A stretch of 45,864 nucleotides of DNA from Isotricha intestinalis. Its lineage: Eukaryota > Ciliophora > Litostomatea > Vestibuliferida > Isotrichidae. The translations under genes were made by a program, and so were the position numbers. The stretch is from contig JAJJLU010003613.1 in the NCBI GenBank assembly GCA_023807065.1, positions 1 through 45,864 on the forward strand, given 5' to 3'. Position 1 is the stretch's first letter. Each line of letters starts with the position of its first letter. This document shows, in pieces, positions 1 through 9,614 of the stretch. Below the pieces are notes generated by a model. That model was not told the DNA's origin. It searched no databases and saw nothing but the letters and a program-made list of their open reading frames with translations.

Positions 1-621
1 AAATATGTCTTTGGATTACAGAAGTAAAAATTTGTTTTATTATATTTTCTCTACTTATATCTGTACTTAAAGAAAAAAAATTTGTATTTTTTTTAAATAT
101 ATAATATAAACGATTAATTATATATATAAAGAAACAAATATTTAATAAAGAAAAAAATATCATAAAATAATTATTATAAATACCAGTAAAAGAAAACTTT
201 TTATTTGTGATAATAGTTTCTTTATATTCAATATTAAAATAAGTTAAAAATAAAATTATTAAAATGAATATAAAAGATTGATACTTATAAAATTTAATTC
301 TTTTATCAATATTAGTTTTATAATTATAATAAGTAACATAAATATTATTTGTTAAACAAACAATCCATTTGATAGATAATGATATTTTATTTGAAATCAT
401 AAAATATAATTGTGTAAAAATTATAAAATATAAAAACTTAATAATCCTGAAATTACTATTAAATAAAGAATTAAAATATTTGAATTATTTTGATAATTTG
501 GTATTTTATAATAGAAAAAAATAAAACAACAAGTACATATTAAACTAATCATATTTAAAATTATGAAAAAAAAACAATTTTTTAAATTCACTTTTCTTTC
601 CTGACTTTTATCATTAAATAT
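1..621 (-). pseudogene. Receptor-like (7TM, GPCR-like) gene remnant, running off the left edge
   Basis: Read leftward, this strand encodes a hydrophobic protein closely matching the gene at 45307-45864. TM1 ('CFFFIILNMISLICTCC') and the following loop are in one frame. An A5 run at 432-436 (six bases in the right copy) then shifts the frame within TM2. The rest (TM3 half, 'NNIYVTYYN', TM4, TM5 'MIFFSLLNICFFIYIINR', then a basic/polar loop 'FKKNTNFFSLSTDISREN') stays open to base 1. The copy lacks 45 in-frame bases of TM3 at the 367/368 junction. It also has no in-frame ATG before TM1, because similarity to the right copy stops at 621 and an in-frame TAA lies just upstream. The TM spacing and TM3 end resemble cAMP-receptor/Frizzled-type GPCRs, which is inference. 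I call it a pseudogene; base-calling errors in homopolymers could mimic the single-base shift. Confidence 0.6.
137..621. repeat. Inverted repeat, left copy
   Basis: The reverse complement of 137-621 aligns along its whole length with 45333-45864. By hand I count nine substitutions, two one-base differences in T runs, and one 45-base gap. Four of the nine substitutions are synonymous. Homology ends abruptly at 621 on the inner side. On the outer side it is limited only by the right edge of the window, so the true repeat is probably longer. Confidence 0.9.
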
Positions 622-766
622 AATGTTTTATTTAATGAAATAGAATAAAAGGAAAAAAACTCTCTTAAATTTATTATTTTTTATTAATGAGATAAAGAAA
701 TTTTAAACCAATAAAAATCTTTATTTTTATTTTTAATTAATTATTTTAAGAATTAAAATAATTTAA

Positions 767-2128
767 ATGAACACAATAAAAAAAAATATATCCCCATTAC
801 GAAAAAGTGGGAATAACACAATAATAAATTTTCAAAATGATCATTCAGAAAAGCAAATAAAACTAACAAAATTAATTGAAGAAACAATGTTAGAATTTAA
901 CAAAAAATACAATTCAATAACAGAATCATTAAATAAATTAAGAGAAGATTTAATAAAAAAAATGTTAAATATACAAGAATTATCAATAGATGAAAGTAAT
1001 TCAAGTTTAAAAAGTGAATTTTTATTAAAAGAAAATAATAATAATAACAATAATAATAATAGTAATAATAAATCACCAAATAATACTTTTAATTCAATTT
1101 CAACAAGAAATTTTCTTAAACAAAATTTTATAAATATATCTAGAAATGAATCTCGATTAAAAAAGAGAAATCAAAATGTTAAATCAATGAATTTTGAAGA
1201 AAAAAATATACATATAAATAATTTATGTTCTAATAAAAATTCAAAAAATAATAAATTAATAAGAAATAATAATATAAATAATAAAAATAAAATTTTTAGA
1301 CCAATAAAACCTCATTTAATATATAATAGTAATAATATTAATAAAAAAGAAAAAGAAAAAAAATCAACTTCAAAAATTCAAAAAAATGTTTCTTTTAAAT
1401 CAAGAACAACAATAAATAATAATGGATTTAATAATCGAAGATTAAATTCAAGTTTTCAAAAAAAAATGAGATTAAATTCAGAAGATTTAAACTTAGAAAA
1501 AAGTTTAATTAAAGAAAATAAAGTCACTGAAATTTTAAACACTTCTCCAATAGAAAATAAAAATATAAATTTAACTTATACTAGTTTTCCAACACAAGAA
1601 AATGATAAAAGTATTAATTTAAAAGAAAAACCAATATTAGATAAATCAGAAAGTGAAAATTCTGTTTCTGAAAGTGAAGATAATTCTAATAATAATATTC
1701 CAACTCTAAAAAAAGAAATTTTTCCTAGTCAAACTACTCAAATTGGAATTAACTTTTTAACTAAAGAAAAAGAAGAAGAAATTTATAATGATAATAATGA
1801 TGAAGCTAAAAAAATATGTGAATTAATTTATATTATTTTAAATATTCAAAATCTATTTGATGGGAAAAATAATGTGAAATCTTTATTTAAAGTACTTTTT
1901 GATAATAATAAAGTGGATTCTATTAAAGATTTATTTTTTAAAGTTATTTATCAGAAAGTATATGTTTCTAATTCTGTTGATAAAGGAATTTTTAAAGCCT
2001 TTAAAAAAATGATTTCTAAAAATTTGAAAGAATTAAAATTAATTTGTAGAGCTACTAATGAACCTTTAAGTTGGTTAGCAATGAATATTTTAGAAATTGA
2101 TAGATATTTCCAATTATCAAACAAATAA
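767..2128 (+). CDS. Unknown Asn/Lys-rich protein with a conserved-looking C-terminal region
   Basis: A 453-residue protein of unrecognised family. Residues about 25-70 look like a short amphipathic coiled coil. Residues about 90-105 are an asparagine tract encoded by AAT/AAC repeats. The middle is Ser/Asn/Lys-rich and probably disordered. The last ~115 residues are less biased, hydrophobic in a helical pattern and end in 'LSWLAMNILEIDRYFQ', so they look like a small folded helical domain. The ATG at 767 follows an A-rich leader and is the first Met in the frame. The gene converges on the rhomboid gene, with about 100 bp between stop codons. Function unknown. Confidence 0.8.
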   Translation: MNTIKKNISPLRKSGNNTIINFQNDHSEKQIKLTKLIEETMLEFNKKYNSITESLNKLREDLIKKMLNIQELSIDESNSSLKSEFLLKENNNNNNNNNSNNKSPNNTFNSISTRNFLKQNFINISRNESRLKKRNQNVKSMNFEEKNIHINNLCSNKNSKNNKLIRNNNINNKNKIFRPIKPHLIYNSNNINKKEKEKKSTSKIQKNVSFKSRTTINNNGFNNRRLNSSFQKKMRLNSEDLNLEKSLIKENKVTEILNTSPIENKNINLTYTSFPTQENDKSINLKEKPILDKSESENSVSESEDNSNNNIPTLKKEIFPSQTTQIGINFLTKEKEEEIYNDNNDEAKKICELIYIILNIQNLFDGKNNVKSLFKVLFDNNKVDSIKDLFFKVIYQKVYVSNSVDKGIFKAFKKMISKNLKELKLICRATNEPLSWLAMNILEIDRYFQLSNK

Positions 2129-2231
2129 ATAAATAAAATTAATAAATAAATAATATATAAACATTATTATTTTCCAAAAAAAAAAGTAATTAAAAATAAA
2201 TAAAAATTAATAATATCAAAAAAATAAATAT

Positions 2232-3125
2232 TTAAAAAAGATAAAAAACTAATATTCCAACGATGAAAAAACTTCCTAAAAAAGAAAAAGCAAAAGCATA
2301 CCAAATTTTATAATTACAAATAAAAGAATCTCTTTCAATTTTAGGTTTAATAATAGTAACAGTGAGTAAAATTCCAGATAAAAAACCTCCTAAATGTCCC
2401 CAGAAATTAATTTGAATATCTCCTCCACAAATAGGTAACTGTAACAATAAGCTAATAATAACAAATATAAAAAGAACATAAGTCATAAAAAATTTTCCTA
2501 TGTGACCAAATTTTCTATCAAATTCTTTCCATTTAATAATACAATTTCCAAAATAAGAACCAAAAATACCATAAACTGAAATTGAAGCTCCTACACTTAT
2601 TGATTCAGAATCTATTAATACTGAAAATAAACTTCCTATAAATCCACTTAGTAAATATATTAAAGTATAATATTTTGTTTTTAATAAATTTTCAGTGTAA
2701 GAACCAAATGTAAATATTCCTATTATATTATAAAATAAATGAATAAAATTTCCATGAAGAAAACTATTCATTATCCATCTATATAGATTTAATATTATAT
2801 TTTCTTTTAATTTTTTACCACTTAAAGCTCCAAATAATATTAATGTATTTGCTTTTGGTTGAAGAAAAGAATCCTTTTCTATTCCTGAATATATTATTGT
2901 TATTATAAATATTATTGTGTTGTTTATTATTATTAAAAATGTAAATGAATTTAATTTAAATTTTGGACATATTAAATCTTTTATAAATTTGTGAAATTTT
3001 TCCTTTCTTGGATCTTCTTTTCTATAGTTTTTATCAAGGAATATTCCTTTGTTTATTAATTTTGAATCATTTATATTTTGGGAATATCGAGTTTTTTTTT
3101 GAGATTTTAATGAATTTTCTTTCAT
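2232..3125 (-). CDS. Rhomboid-family intramembrane serine protease
   Basis: A 297-residue polytopic protein with the rhomboid core. A polar N-terminal tail of about 55 residues precedes TM1. The loop/TM2 signature H124-x4-H129-x3-N133 ('HGNFIHLFYN') is present. The catalytic serine is S181 in 'VGASISVYGIFG', and the catalytic histidine is H244 in 'FWGHLGGFLSG'. The usual GxSG glycine after the serine is Ile here, a tolerated variation in eukaryotic rhomboids, so activity is likely. Seven membrane segments can be drawn. Rhomboids cleave transmembrane substrates within the bilayer. No mitochondrial presequence is evident, so a secretory-pathway or surface location is my guess. It is divergent from the glucan synthase gene, with 221 bp between start codons. 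Confidence 0.9.
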   Translation of the reverse strand: MKENSLKSQKKTRYSQNINDSKLINKGIFLDKNYRKEDPRKEKFHKFIKDLICPKFKLNSFTFLIIINNTIIFIITIIYSGIEKDSFLQPKANTLILFGALSGKKLKENIILNLYRWIMNSFLHGNFIHLFYNIIGIFTFGSYTENLLKTKYYTLIYLLSGFIGSLFSVLIDSESISVGASISVYGIFGSYFGNCIIKWKEFDRKFGHIGKFFMTYVLFIFVIISLLLQLPICGGDIQINFWGHLGGFLSGILLTVTIIKPKIERDSFICNYKIWYAFAFSFLGSFFIVGILVFYLF

Positions 3126-3346
3126 TTAATTTATTTTTTTTAAAAAAGAAATTGTTTTTCCAAGTAATTTTTTATTTTATTCATTCTAATTTTTAAAATA
3201 TGCTTTTTAAAGGATTTAATTATTTGCATTCAAAATAAAATAATAAAATAAATAAAAAATTTATTGAAAATGTAAAAAATTTTTAATTTTTGAATAATTA
3301 TTTTAATATTTTTTTCACACTTTTAAAATTTTTCATTGTTTAAAAA

Positions 3347-6300
3347 ATGGATAAAGTAAATTTAGGAGATGAATTATCAGGAATTTCAGTAAATAGTTTT
3401 TACATTCCATCAAATAAATCAGAAAATTATTCAAATATAATTCAAATATTAAAAACTGATTTATTTTCAATTCAAGAAATGATAAATTCAATAGGAGAGA
3501 TACCAATGAATCAACTTAAATCAAAAAATCCAAAACTTTTTGAAATAGAAGAAACAAGAAATATAAATGGATTTATAGATAAAATAATAGAACAAAGTTC
3601 AAACACAGAAAAAATATATGATATTTATGGAACAGAAAATCCAAATGATTGTATTCAAAAATTATATCTTGAATGTAGTTTATATGATTTACTTATTAAA
3701 AAACTATGTGATTATTTTACTTTATTAAAATTAAAATATCATTATGATGATGAATATCAAGATAGTTTAATTAAAATAATAAAAGAGTTTATTAATAATA
3801 TTCCTGAAAAAGAATTAAATAATAATGACACAAACAGTAAAATATCAAATAATGATGAAATAAGTAAAATAAAAGAAAAATATGAAAATGAAATAATAGA
3901 TTTAAAAGAAAAATTAAGGAAAGAATCAATAAATAATAGAGAAAATAATAATAATGAAATAAATGAAAATACAATAAATAATTTTTTATTAGGAAATAAT
4001 GAAAAATATAAATCTTTACATGAAATATTATCAAAAGGGAAATTAACATATTTATCAGCATTAGATAATAATAATGAACCTCATAAAGGAATATTATCCT
4101 TTTCAAGACAAACAGAAGATCAAACTGGAATATTTGCAATAAACTTAAAAGATTGTGAAACTAATTTTAAATTAGATTTTTCAAATTTATTTGGTTTTCA
4201 AAATGATGATTCAAAAAGTGAAAAAACTAATTTTAATACAATATGTTATATTGAAGATTGGATAACTGATAGTAGAGGAGATTTTTATTTTTTAAAAGAA
4301 ATTATTAATGAACATGTAACAAGGAAAATTCCTCCTTGTTCTTTAATTTGTTTTGGTTTTTCAATTGTTCCTTTTAATGATGAAAATTATAAAAATACTA
4401 TGGATAAAAGTAATGCAAGAATGATAACAGAAATAAGAATAAACCCACAAAATTATTTAGATTCATTTCAAGTAAGTATTCAATTAAAAGAAATATTAGA
4501 GAAAAAAATGTCAATAGAAGAATTTGCAAAATGGTATTATTACATTCTAAATTTATTATCAAAATATAATGTAACATTTTATGATTATATCAAAAGATTA
4601 GAATTTATTCAATTAAATGATTCATTAAGTAACTTATTTTTTAATTATTGTACAAGTATATATCATATGAAAAATGATTTAGAAAATACATTAAATTATA
4701 AAATAATAGAAGAAGCAGAAAATATATTAAGAGGAAATGAATTAGGACCTATATGTGTAATAACTCCAGAAATAGGAAGATGGAGTACAGTAGGTGGACT
4801 TGGAGTAATGGTTGATGAATTAAGTCAAGGTTTGTGTTCTTTAGGACAAGATATTATTATGATCAGTCCTTATTATGATAAAAATCGAAAAGGAGAACAT
4901 GATTATTTAAGTAAAGATCCTTTTGATATTCAATATATTAGAAATATTAATGTTAAATTAGATGGATCTTATTCTTTTGGAGTCCATTATGGAGTTGGTA
5001 ATGGAGGAATTAAATATTATTTCTTACATAATTATTCTATTTTCCCTTATCCTTATTCTGAAGGATTTGCCCCTGAAATTGTAAGAAGAATTTCACTCTT
5101 TGCTAAAGCTTCTTTACAATTACTTTGTGATATAAATATTATTCCTAATTTAATTGTGACTAATGATTGGGTTACTGGTTTAGTTCCTGCATATGCAAAA
5201 TGTGGTCATTTTGGAAATGTATTTAATGATACTACATTCTTTCATATTTGTCATAATTTAGAACAAGCATATGAAGGAAGGATTTATCCTTCTTTTGCAG
5301 AAGGAACTTTAGATTATATTCATCAATTACCAATTGATTTACTTGTAGATCCTTTTTGGAAAGATACTGTTATTAATCCTTCAAGATGTGCAATTATCAT
5401 GTGTGATCAATGGGGTACAATATCACATTGTTATAAAGATGACTTAATGAAAAATTCACCTTTAGCTCCATTACTTAATAGGAAAAAAGATCCATTTTCA
5501 TTCCCAAATGGAATTTATAAAGAAAGAAGACTAAAGACTTTATTATCAAAAGCAGGTGATGATAGATTAGAATGTAAAAGATATATTCAGAAAAAATATT
5601 TTCAATATGAACACCCTGATTTATCAGTTCCATTATATTCATTTATAGGTCGTATAACTCATCAAAAGGGAGTGATGTTAATATTAGAATCAATAGAAGA
5701 ATTAATTAGAAGAACAAATGGTCGTATAAATATATTAATAGGAGGAAGTGGAAATAAGGAAGATCCTTATGTGAAACAATGTATAGATAAAATGGAATAT
5801 TTAAAAAAAAGATATCCACGTTCTTTCTGGTGTAATCCATATGAATTTTTTACTGATGGTCCTAAAATAAATATGGGAAGTGATTTTGGATTAATACCAT
5901 CAATTTATGAACCAGGAGGAATAGTTCAACATGAATTTTTTATTGCAGGAACACCAGTAATTGCTTTTTCGACTGGAGGATTAAAAGATACTATAATTGA
6001 ATATAATTATTCTACTAAAAAAGGAAATGGATTCATATTTGAAGATTATACTACAGTTGAATTTGTTAATGCTGTTTTAAGATCTTTAGATTTATTTGGA
6101 AATAAGGAACATTATCAAATTATAAGAAAAAATGCTTCTAATAGCGTTATTGATGTTACTGATGTTTGTAAAGCTTGGTGCAAAGAATTTTATAGATTAA
6201 AAGGAAAAGTTTTTTTCAACAATAAAGGAAATTTAGAAGATTCTTCTTCTTTTTCTATGAGTGTTAGTTCTGAAGAAATTAATGAAGATAAAGAAAATAC

Positions 6301-6724
6301 TAAAAAAGCACTTGAATTTTTAGAAAATGTAGATGAATATTTTTGTAATAATTACATATTTAAAAAAGAAGATGATGTTTCATTATATGATAATCAAAGA
6401 AATAATAATTTAAATTTACCTAATTTAGCACCAACTTCAATTGTTGTTGATGATTCAATTAGAATTCCAATTACTTTTATATTTGATGGAAATTATTATC
6501 AAGAAAGAATTAATTCTGTTCAAGTTTGTGGAAGTTTTGATAATTGGCAAGTTAGAAGACCTTTAAATTTTGATCCTGTTAAAAATTTATGGAATGTTAC
6601 TCTTAAAATTAAGAAAGGAAAATATTTTTATAAGTATATTAAAGATGGAGAATGGGTTGTTAATCATAAAGAAGATATTTTCAAAGAAGATAATGGAATT
6701 GTTAATAATGTTGTTGTTCTTTAA
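3347..6724 (+). CDS. GT5-family alpha-1,4-glucan (starch/glycogen) synthase with C-terminal carbohydrate-binding module
   Basis: An 1125-residue glucosyltransferase. The GT5 catalytic part spans about residues 465-950. Its N-terminal nucleotide-sugar loop reads 'STVGGLGVM' (bacterial enzymes have K-T/V-GGLG). The second Rossmann half has 'SFIGRITHQKG' (~765) and the donor-site acid loop 'YEPGGIVQHEF' (~855). Residues ~1038-1125 form a CBM48/CBM20-like starch-binding domain ('VCGSFDNWQ', 'GKYFYKYIKDGEW'). The first ~460 residues are extra: an acidic/Asn-rich coiled stretch, then a possibly folded region at 220-440 that I do not recognise. There is no transit peptide, which fits cytosolic reserve polysaccharide made from UDP- or ADP-glucose. 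The donor sugar cannot be read from the sequence. Codon use matches its neighbours. Confidence 0.93.
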   Translation: MDKVNLGDELSGISVNSFYIPSNKSENYSNIIQILKTDLFSIQEMINSIGEIPMNQLKSKNPKLFEIEETRNINGFIDKIIEQSSNTEKIYDIYGTENPNDCIQKLYLECSLYDLLIKKLCDYFTLLKLKYHYDDEYQDSLIKIIKEFINNIPEKELNNNDTNSKISNNDEISKIKEKYENEIIDLKEKLRKESINNRENNNNEINENTINNFLLGNNEKYKSLHEILSKGKLTYLSALDNNNEPHKGILSFSRQTEDQTGIFAINLKDCETNFKLDFSNLFGFQNDDSKSEKTNFNTICYIEDWITDSRGDFYFLKEIINEHVTRKIPPCSLICFGFSIVPFNDENYKNTMDKSNARMITEIRINPQNYLDSFQVSIQLKEILEKKMSIEEFAKWYYYILNLLSKYNVTFYDYIKRLEFIQLNDSLSNLFFNYCTSIYHMKNDLENTLNYKIIEEAENILRGNELGPICVITPEIGRWSTVGGLGVMVDELSQGLCSLGQDIIMISPYYDKNRKGEHDYLSKDPFDIQYIRNINVKLDGSYSFGVHYGVGNGGIKYYFLHNYSIFPYPYSEGFAPEIVRRISLFAKASLQLLCDINIIPNLIVTNDWVTGLVPAYAKCGHFGNVFNDTTFFHICHNLEQAYEGRIYPSFAEGTLDYIHQLPIDLLVDPFWKDTVINPSRCAIIMCDQWGTISHCYKDDLMKNSPLAPLLNRKKDPFSFPNGIYKERRLKTLLSKAGDDRLECKRYIQKKYFQYEHPDLSVPLYSFIGRITHQKGVMLILESIEELIRRTNGRINILIGGSGNKEDPYVKQCIDKMEYLKKRYPRSFWCNPYEFFTDGPKINMGSDFGLIPSIYEPGGIVQHEFFIAGTPVIAFSTGGLKDTIIEYNYSTKKGNGFIFEDYTTVEFVNAVLRSLDLFGNKEHYQIIRKNASNSVIDVTDVCKAWCKEFYRLKGKVFFNNKGNLEDSSSFSMSVSSEEINEDKENTKKALEFLENVDEYFCNNYIFKKEDDVSLYDNQRNNNLNLPNLAPTSIVVDDSIRIPITFIFDGNYYQERINSVQVCGSFDNWQVRRPLNFDPVKNLWNVTLKIKKGKYFYKYIKDGEWVVNHKEDIFKEDNGIVNNVVVL

Positions 6725-6812
6725 TAAATTTTTTTCTGTATTTTTTAATTAGGTTTTTTATTTATTTTTATTTAAATTTTATTTTATTTTATTTTTAGAA
6801 TAAAAAGTATAA

Positions 6813-7751
6813 ATGAATACACTTTTATTTGATAGTAATAATTTACATAAGAAAAAACCTAATTTTACAAATATATTAAAGAAAAAATATCCTTTAGGTT
6901 TAGCAAGATTTCCTCTTTGTTCAAAAAAAATCCGTTGTTCATCAACTGATAATTATGATAAAATAAATATGAAAAATAAAGAATACAATAGTTCATTTTC
7001 ATTTTCAAATTTATCTCCTTTACATAATAGTATAACAAATATGAATAAATTTATGGATATTAAAACTTATAGTAGTAAAAATTTACATTATCATAGTTCT
7101 GGAGATATAAAATATTTTTTAAAGAAAAATAAAAATAAAAATGAATGCCTTAAAAAAATAAATAAAATGTTAGATTCTTCTATTTCAATTTTTAATAAGA
7201 ATTATAATAATATGCAAGAAGAAAATTTAATGCAAAAGTTTTTAATATATATTATTGCTTTTGAAGATTTTATTAAATTAATAGAAGATAAAGAAGAAAA
7301 AGATTTATTATCAAAAATTAAAAAAGGAATTGAAGAAATAATAAAAAAATTAAATTATCAATGTAATAAATTAAAAAATGCAGAACCTGATTTTTCAAAT
7401 AAGTATAAAAGTAAATTAAGTAAATTAAAAATAGCAAATCAAAAATTAATAGATACATTTAAGAAAAAAAAAGAAAATTCAATTTTAAATAAAACTCAAA
7501 ATTCTCAATTTTCAATTAAGAATTTTTTTTCTGAAAAAAATTTAATCAATTCTGTTGAAGTTGATCATTCAAGAAATATTAAAAAAAAAAATGAAAATGA
7601 AAACGAAGAAGATTTATCAGATTTAGAGTCAGTTAGATTTTCTGATAAAATTATTATGAAAAGAACAAATTCAACTAAATTAATTCCTAAATTAGATTTA
7701 TCTTTTTTTTCTTTGTATCCAAATAAAATTTCAAAAATTAAAAAACTATAA
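6813..7751 (+). CDS. Unknown Lys/Asn/Ser-rich protein with a helical centre
   Basis: A 312-residue protein of unrecognised family. The first ~110 residues are basic and Ser/Asn-rich. Residues ~115-230 are strongly helical (repeated Lys/Glu/Leu pattern, 'EDFIKLIEDKEEKDLLSKI') and may form a coiled coil. The C-terminus carries an acidic patch followed by a basic, Ser-rich tail. The ATG at 6813 is the first Met in frame and lies 88 bp after the stop of the glucan synthase on the same strand. Nothing in the sequence identifies a function. Confidence 0.75.
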   Translation: MNTLLFDSNNLHKKKPNFTNILKKKYPLGLARFPLCSKKIRCSSTDNYDKINMKNKEYNSSFSFSNLSPLHNSITNMNKFMDIKTYSSKNLHYHSSGDIKYFLKKNKNKNECLKKINKMLDSSISIFNKNYNNMQEENLMQKFLIYIIAFEDFIKLIEDKEEKDLLSKIKKGIEEIIKKLNYQCNKLKNAEPDFSNKYKSKLSKLKIANQKLIDTFKKKKENSILNKTQNSQFSIKNFFSEKNLINSVEVDHSRNIKKKNENENEEDLSDLESVRFSDKIIMKRTNSTKLIPKLDLSFFSLYPNKISKIKKL

Positions 7752-7852
7752 TTTTAAATTTGTTTTAAAATAATTTAATATAAGTTAATATGAATAAAAA
7801 TAATAAAAAAAATAAAAATAATGTTTAAAATTTTTTAATAAAAATTGATTAA

Positions 7853-9614
7853 ATGTATTATCAGTAAGGAAATAAATATAATATTTAGATTGAATATTTT
7901 ATGTGAAGTATGGAATAAAGATTCAAATTATTTATTTGATTATGAAAGTAATGAATATTCAATTTCATCAAAAACAATAAATACAGAATGTTATTTAATG
8001 AAAAATGAAAATGATGTTAAATATATAATAAAAAAAAATATAGAAGAACAACAATTAGAAAATGAATCAATTTATGGAGATTCAAAATATCTTGGATATA
8101 TAAATAAAACAAATAAAGAAGAATACTTTTGGAATTATAATCCTTATAAAATAAAATCTTTAAAAAGAAGTTATGAAAGTTTAGATTGGTTAGTTATTGG
8201 AAAAACATTTTTTTCAAAACAAAATAAACCTAATACATATTATAAATTAAGAAAAGGTGATTTAATAAAATTTGGTAAAATAATATTTTTAGTAAGAGAA
8301 ATAAAAAATACAAAAACAAAGGAAAATATATTAAATAGAAAAACAACAAATTATTATGTAAATGAAACAAGTGTAAATGTAAATGAAAAATTAAAGAATA
8401 TGTATATTCAAATAAAACAAAATTCAAAAAATGAAAATAAGATAAAATTATATTCATGTAGAATATGTTTACAAGAAGGAGATTTTAATGGAGATAATCC
8501 ATTAATAAATCCATGTAATTGTACAGGAAGTGTTAAATATATTCATTTAATATGTTTAAGAAAATGGTTAACTTCAAAAATAATAATTAAACATTCTTAT
8601 GATAATTCAGTGACTTCATATTCATATAAACCATTTGAATGTGAATTATGTAAAGAACAAATTCCAGAAAGAATAAAATATAATAATGAAATAATATCTT
8701 TAATTGAAATGGAAAATTTAAATGAACCATATATTATTTTTGAAAATATTTATCATAATAATGTTAATTATATTGGAAATTATTTTGATTATCAACATAT
8801 ATTTATAGTTCATTTTAATGAGAAAAATAGAATTAAAATTGGAAGAAGTAATGATGCTGATATGAGATTATCTGATATTTCAGTTAGTAGAACTCATGCT
8901 TTTTTACATTTAAAAAATAATGAGTTTTATCTTGAAGATTGTAAATCTAAATTTGGAAGTTTATTACTTATTCAAAATAAAATTATGTTTATTCCTGATA
9001 AACCTTTATCTATTCAAATTGGGAGATTTCATTTAAATTTTATTATGAATAGAACTTTTATTAGTTGCTTTAAATGTTATAAAAATAAATTATTTAATCA
9101 ATTAAATTATGATAATCAATTAAATTCTTCTAATCAAGAAATTTATAATGTTTTATTAAATGGTTTAAAAAAAATTATTACTCAAGAATTTTCTTTGAAA
9201 GATGATTCAAATCTTTCTCAATCTATAAAAAGTACTAAAAGAGAAAGAGATAATTCTCTGAATTTTCAAAAAAATGATAATAATTTAAGTAATATTAATG
9301 ATATTTCTAGTAATGTTCAATTATTAAGTGAACAAACTTTTCTTAAATTAAATGATAATAAAAGTACTAAAAATATTATTAATAATAAGAATTTAATTAA
9401 TATAGATAAAGAAAATAAAAAGGAAAATAATGATGATATGATATTATCAAATAGTCAACAAAATTTAATTGAAAGATTTAATATTATATCTAAAACTTTT
9501 ACAAATAAAAAATTGACTTTAAATTTTGATAAAATAAGTGAAAATTATAATAAAGATTTAGTCACTCCAATAAAATTAGAAAGAAGTTTAACAAAATATG
9601 AGAAAAAAAAATAG
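7853..9614 (+). CDS. RING-CH (MARCH-type) E3 ligase-like protein with FHA domain
   Basis: The long frame has no ATG near its beginning. A 25-nt intron at 7864-7888 restores one: ATG TAT TAT CA at 7853-7863 joins A TTG AAT at 7889, giving MYYQLNILCEVW and about 578 residues. Residues ~192-258 are a RING-CH finger: 'CRICLQEG', 'NPCNCTGSVKYIHLICLRKW', then 'CELC', the C4HC3 order typical of MARCH E3 ligases. Residues ~310-385 are an FHA phosphothreonine-binding domain ('KIGRSNDADMRLSDISVSRTH'). An earlier stretch ('LRKGDLIKFGKIIFLVREI', ~130-150) looks like a partial second FHA. No membrane segments are seen, unlike most MARCH proteins. The tail is Asn/Ser/Lys-rich. Inferred role: phospho-dependent ubiquitination. 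The stop is TAG, followed immediately by TAA. Confidence 0.85.
7864..7888 (+). other. 25-nt spliceosomal intron
   Basis: GTAAGGAAAT...ATTTAG has canonical GT/AG ends. It sits after an 11-nt first exon, and its removal joins an ATG to an otherwise ATG-less frame without changing the downstream phase (CA|A = Gln). It shares the GTAA...TAG form of the two introns at 38501-38630. Confidence 0.75.

Noticed and set aside
1..60. Telomere repeat at the window ends
   Set aside because: No C4A2/C4A4 or other G-rich tandem repeat at either end; both ends lie within coding-like sequence.
7845..7847. TTG as the start codon of the RING-CH/FHA gene
   Set aside because: A 25-nt GT-AG intron restores an ATG at 7853; eukaryotic nuclear genes rarely start at TTG.
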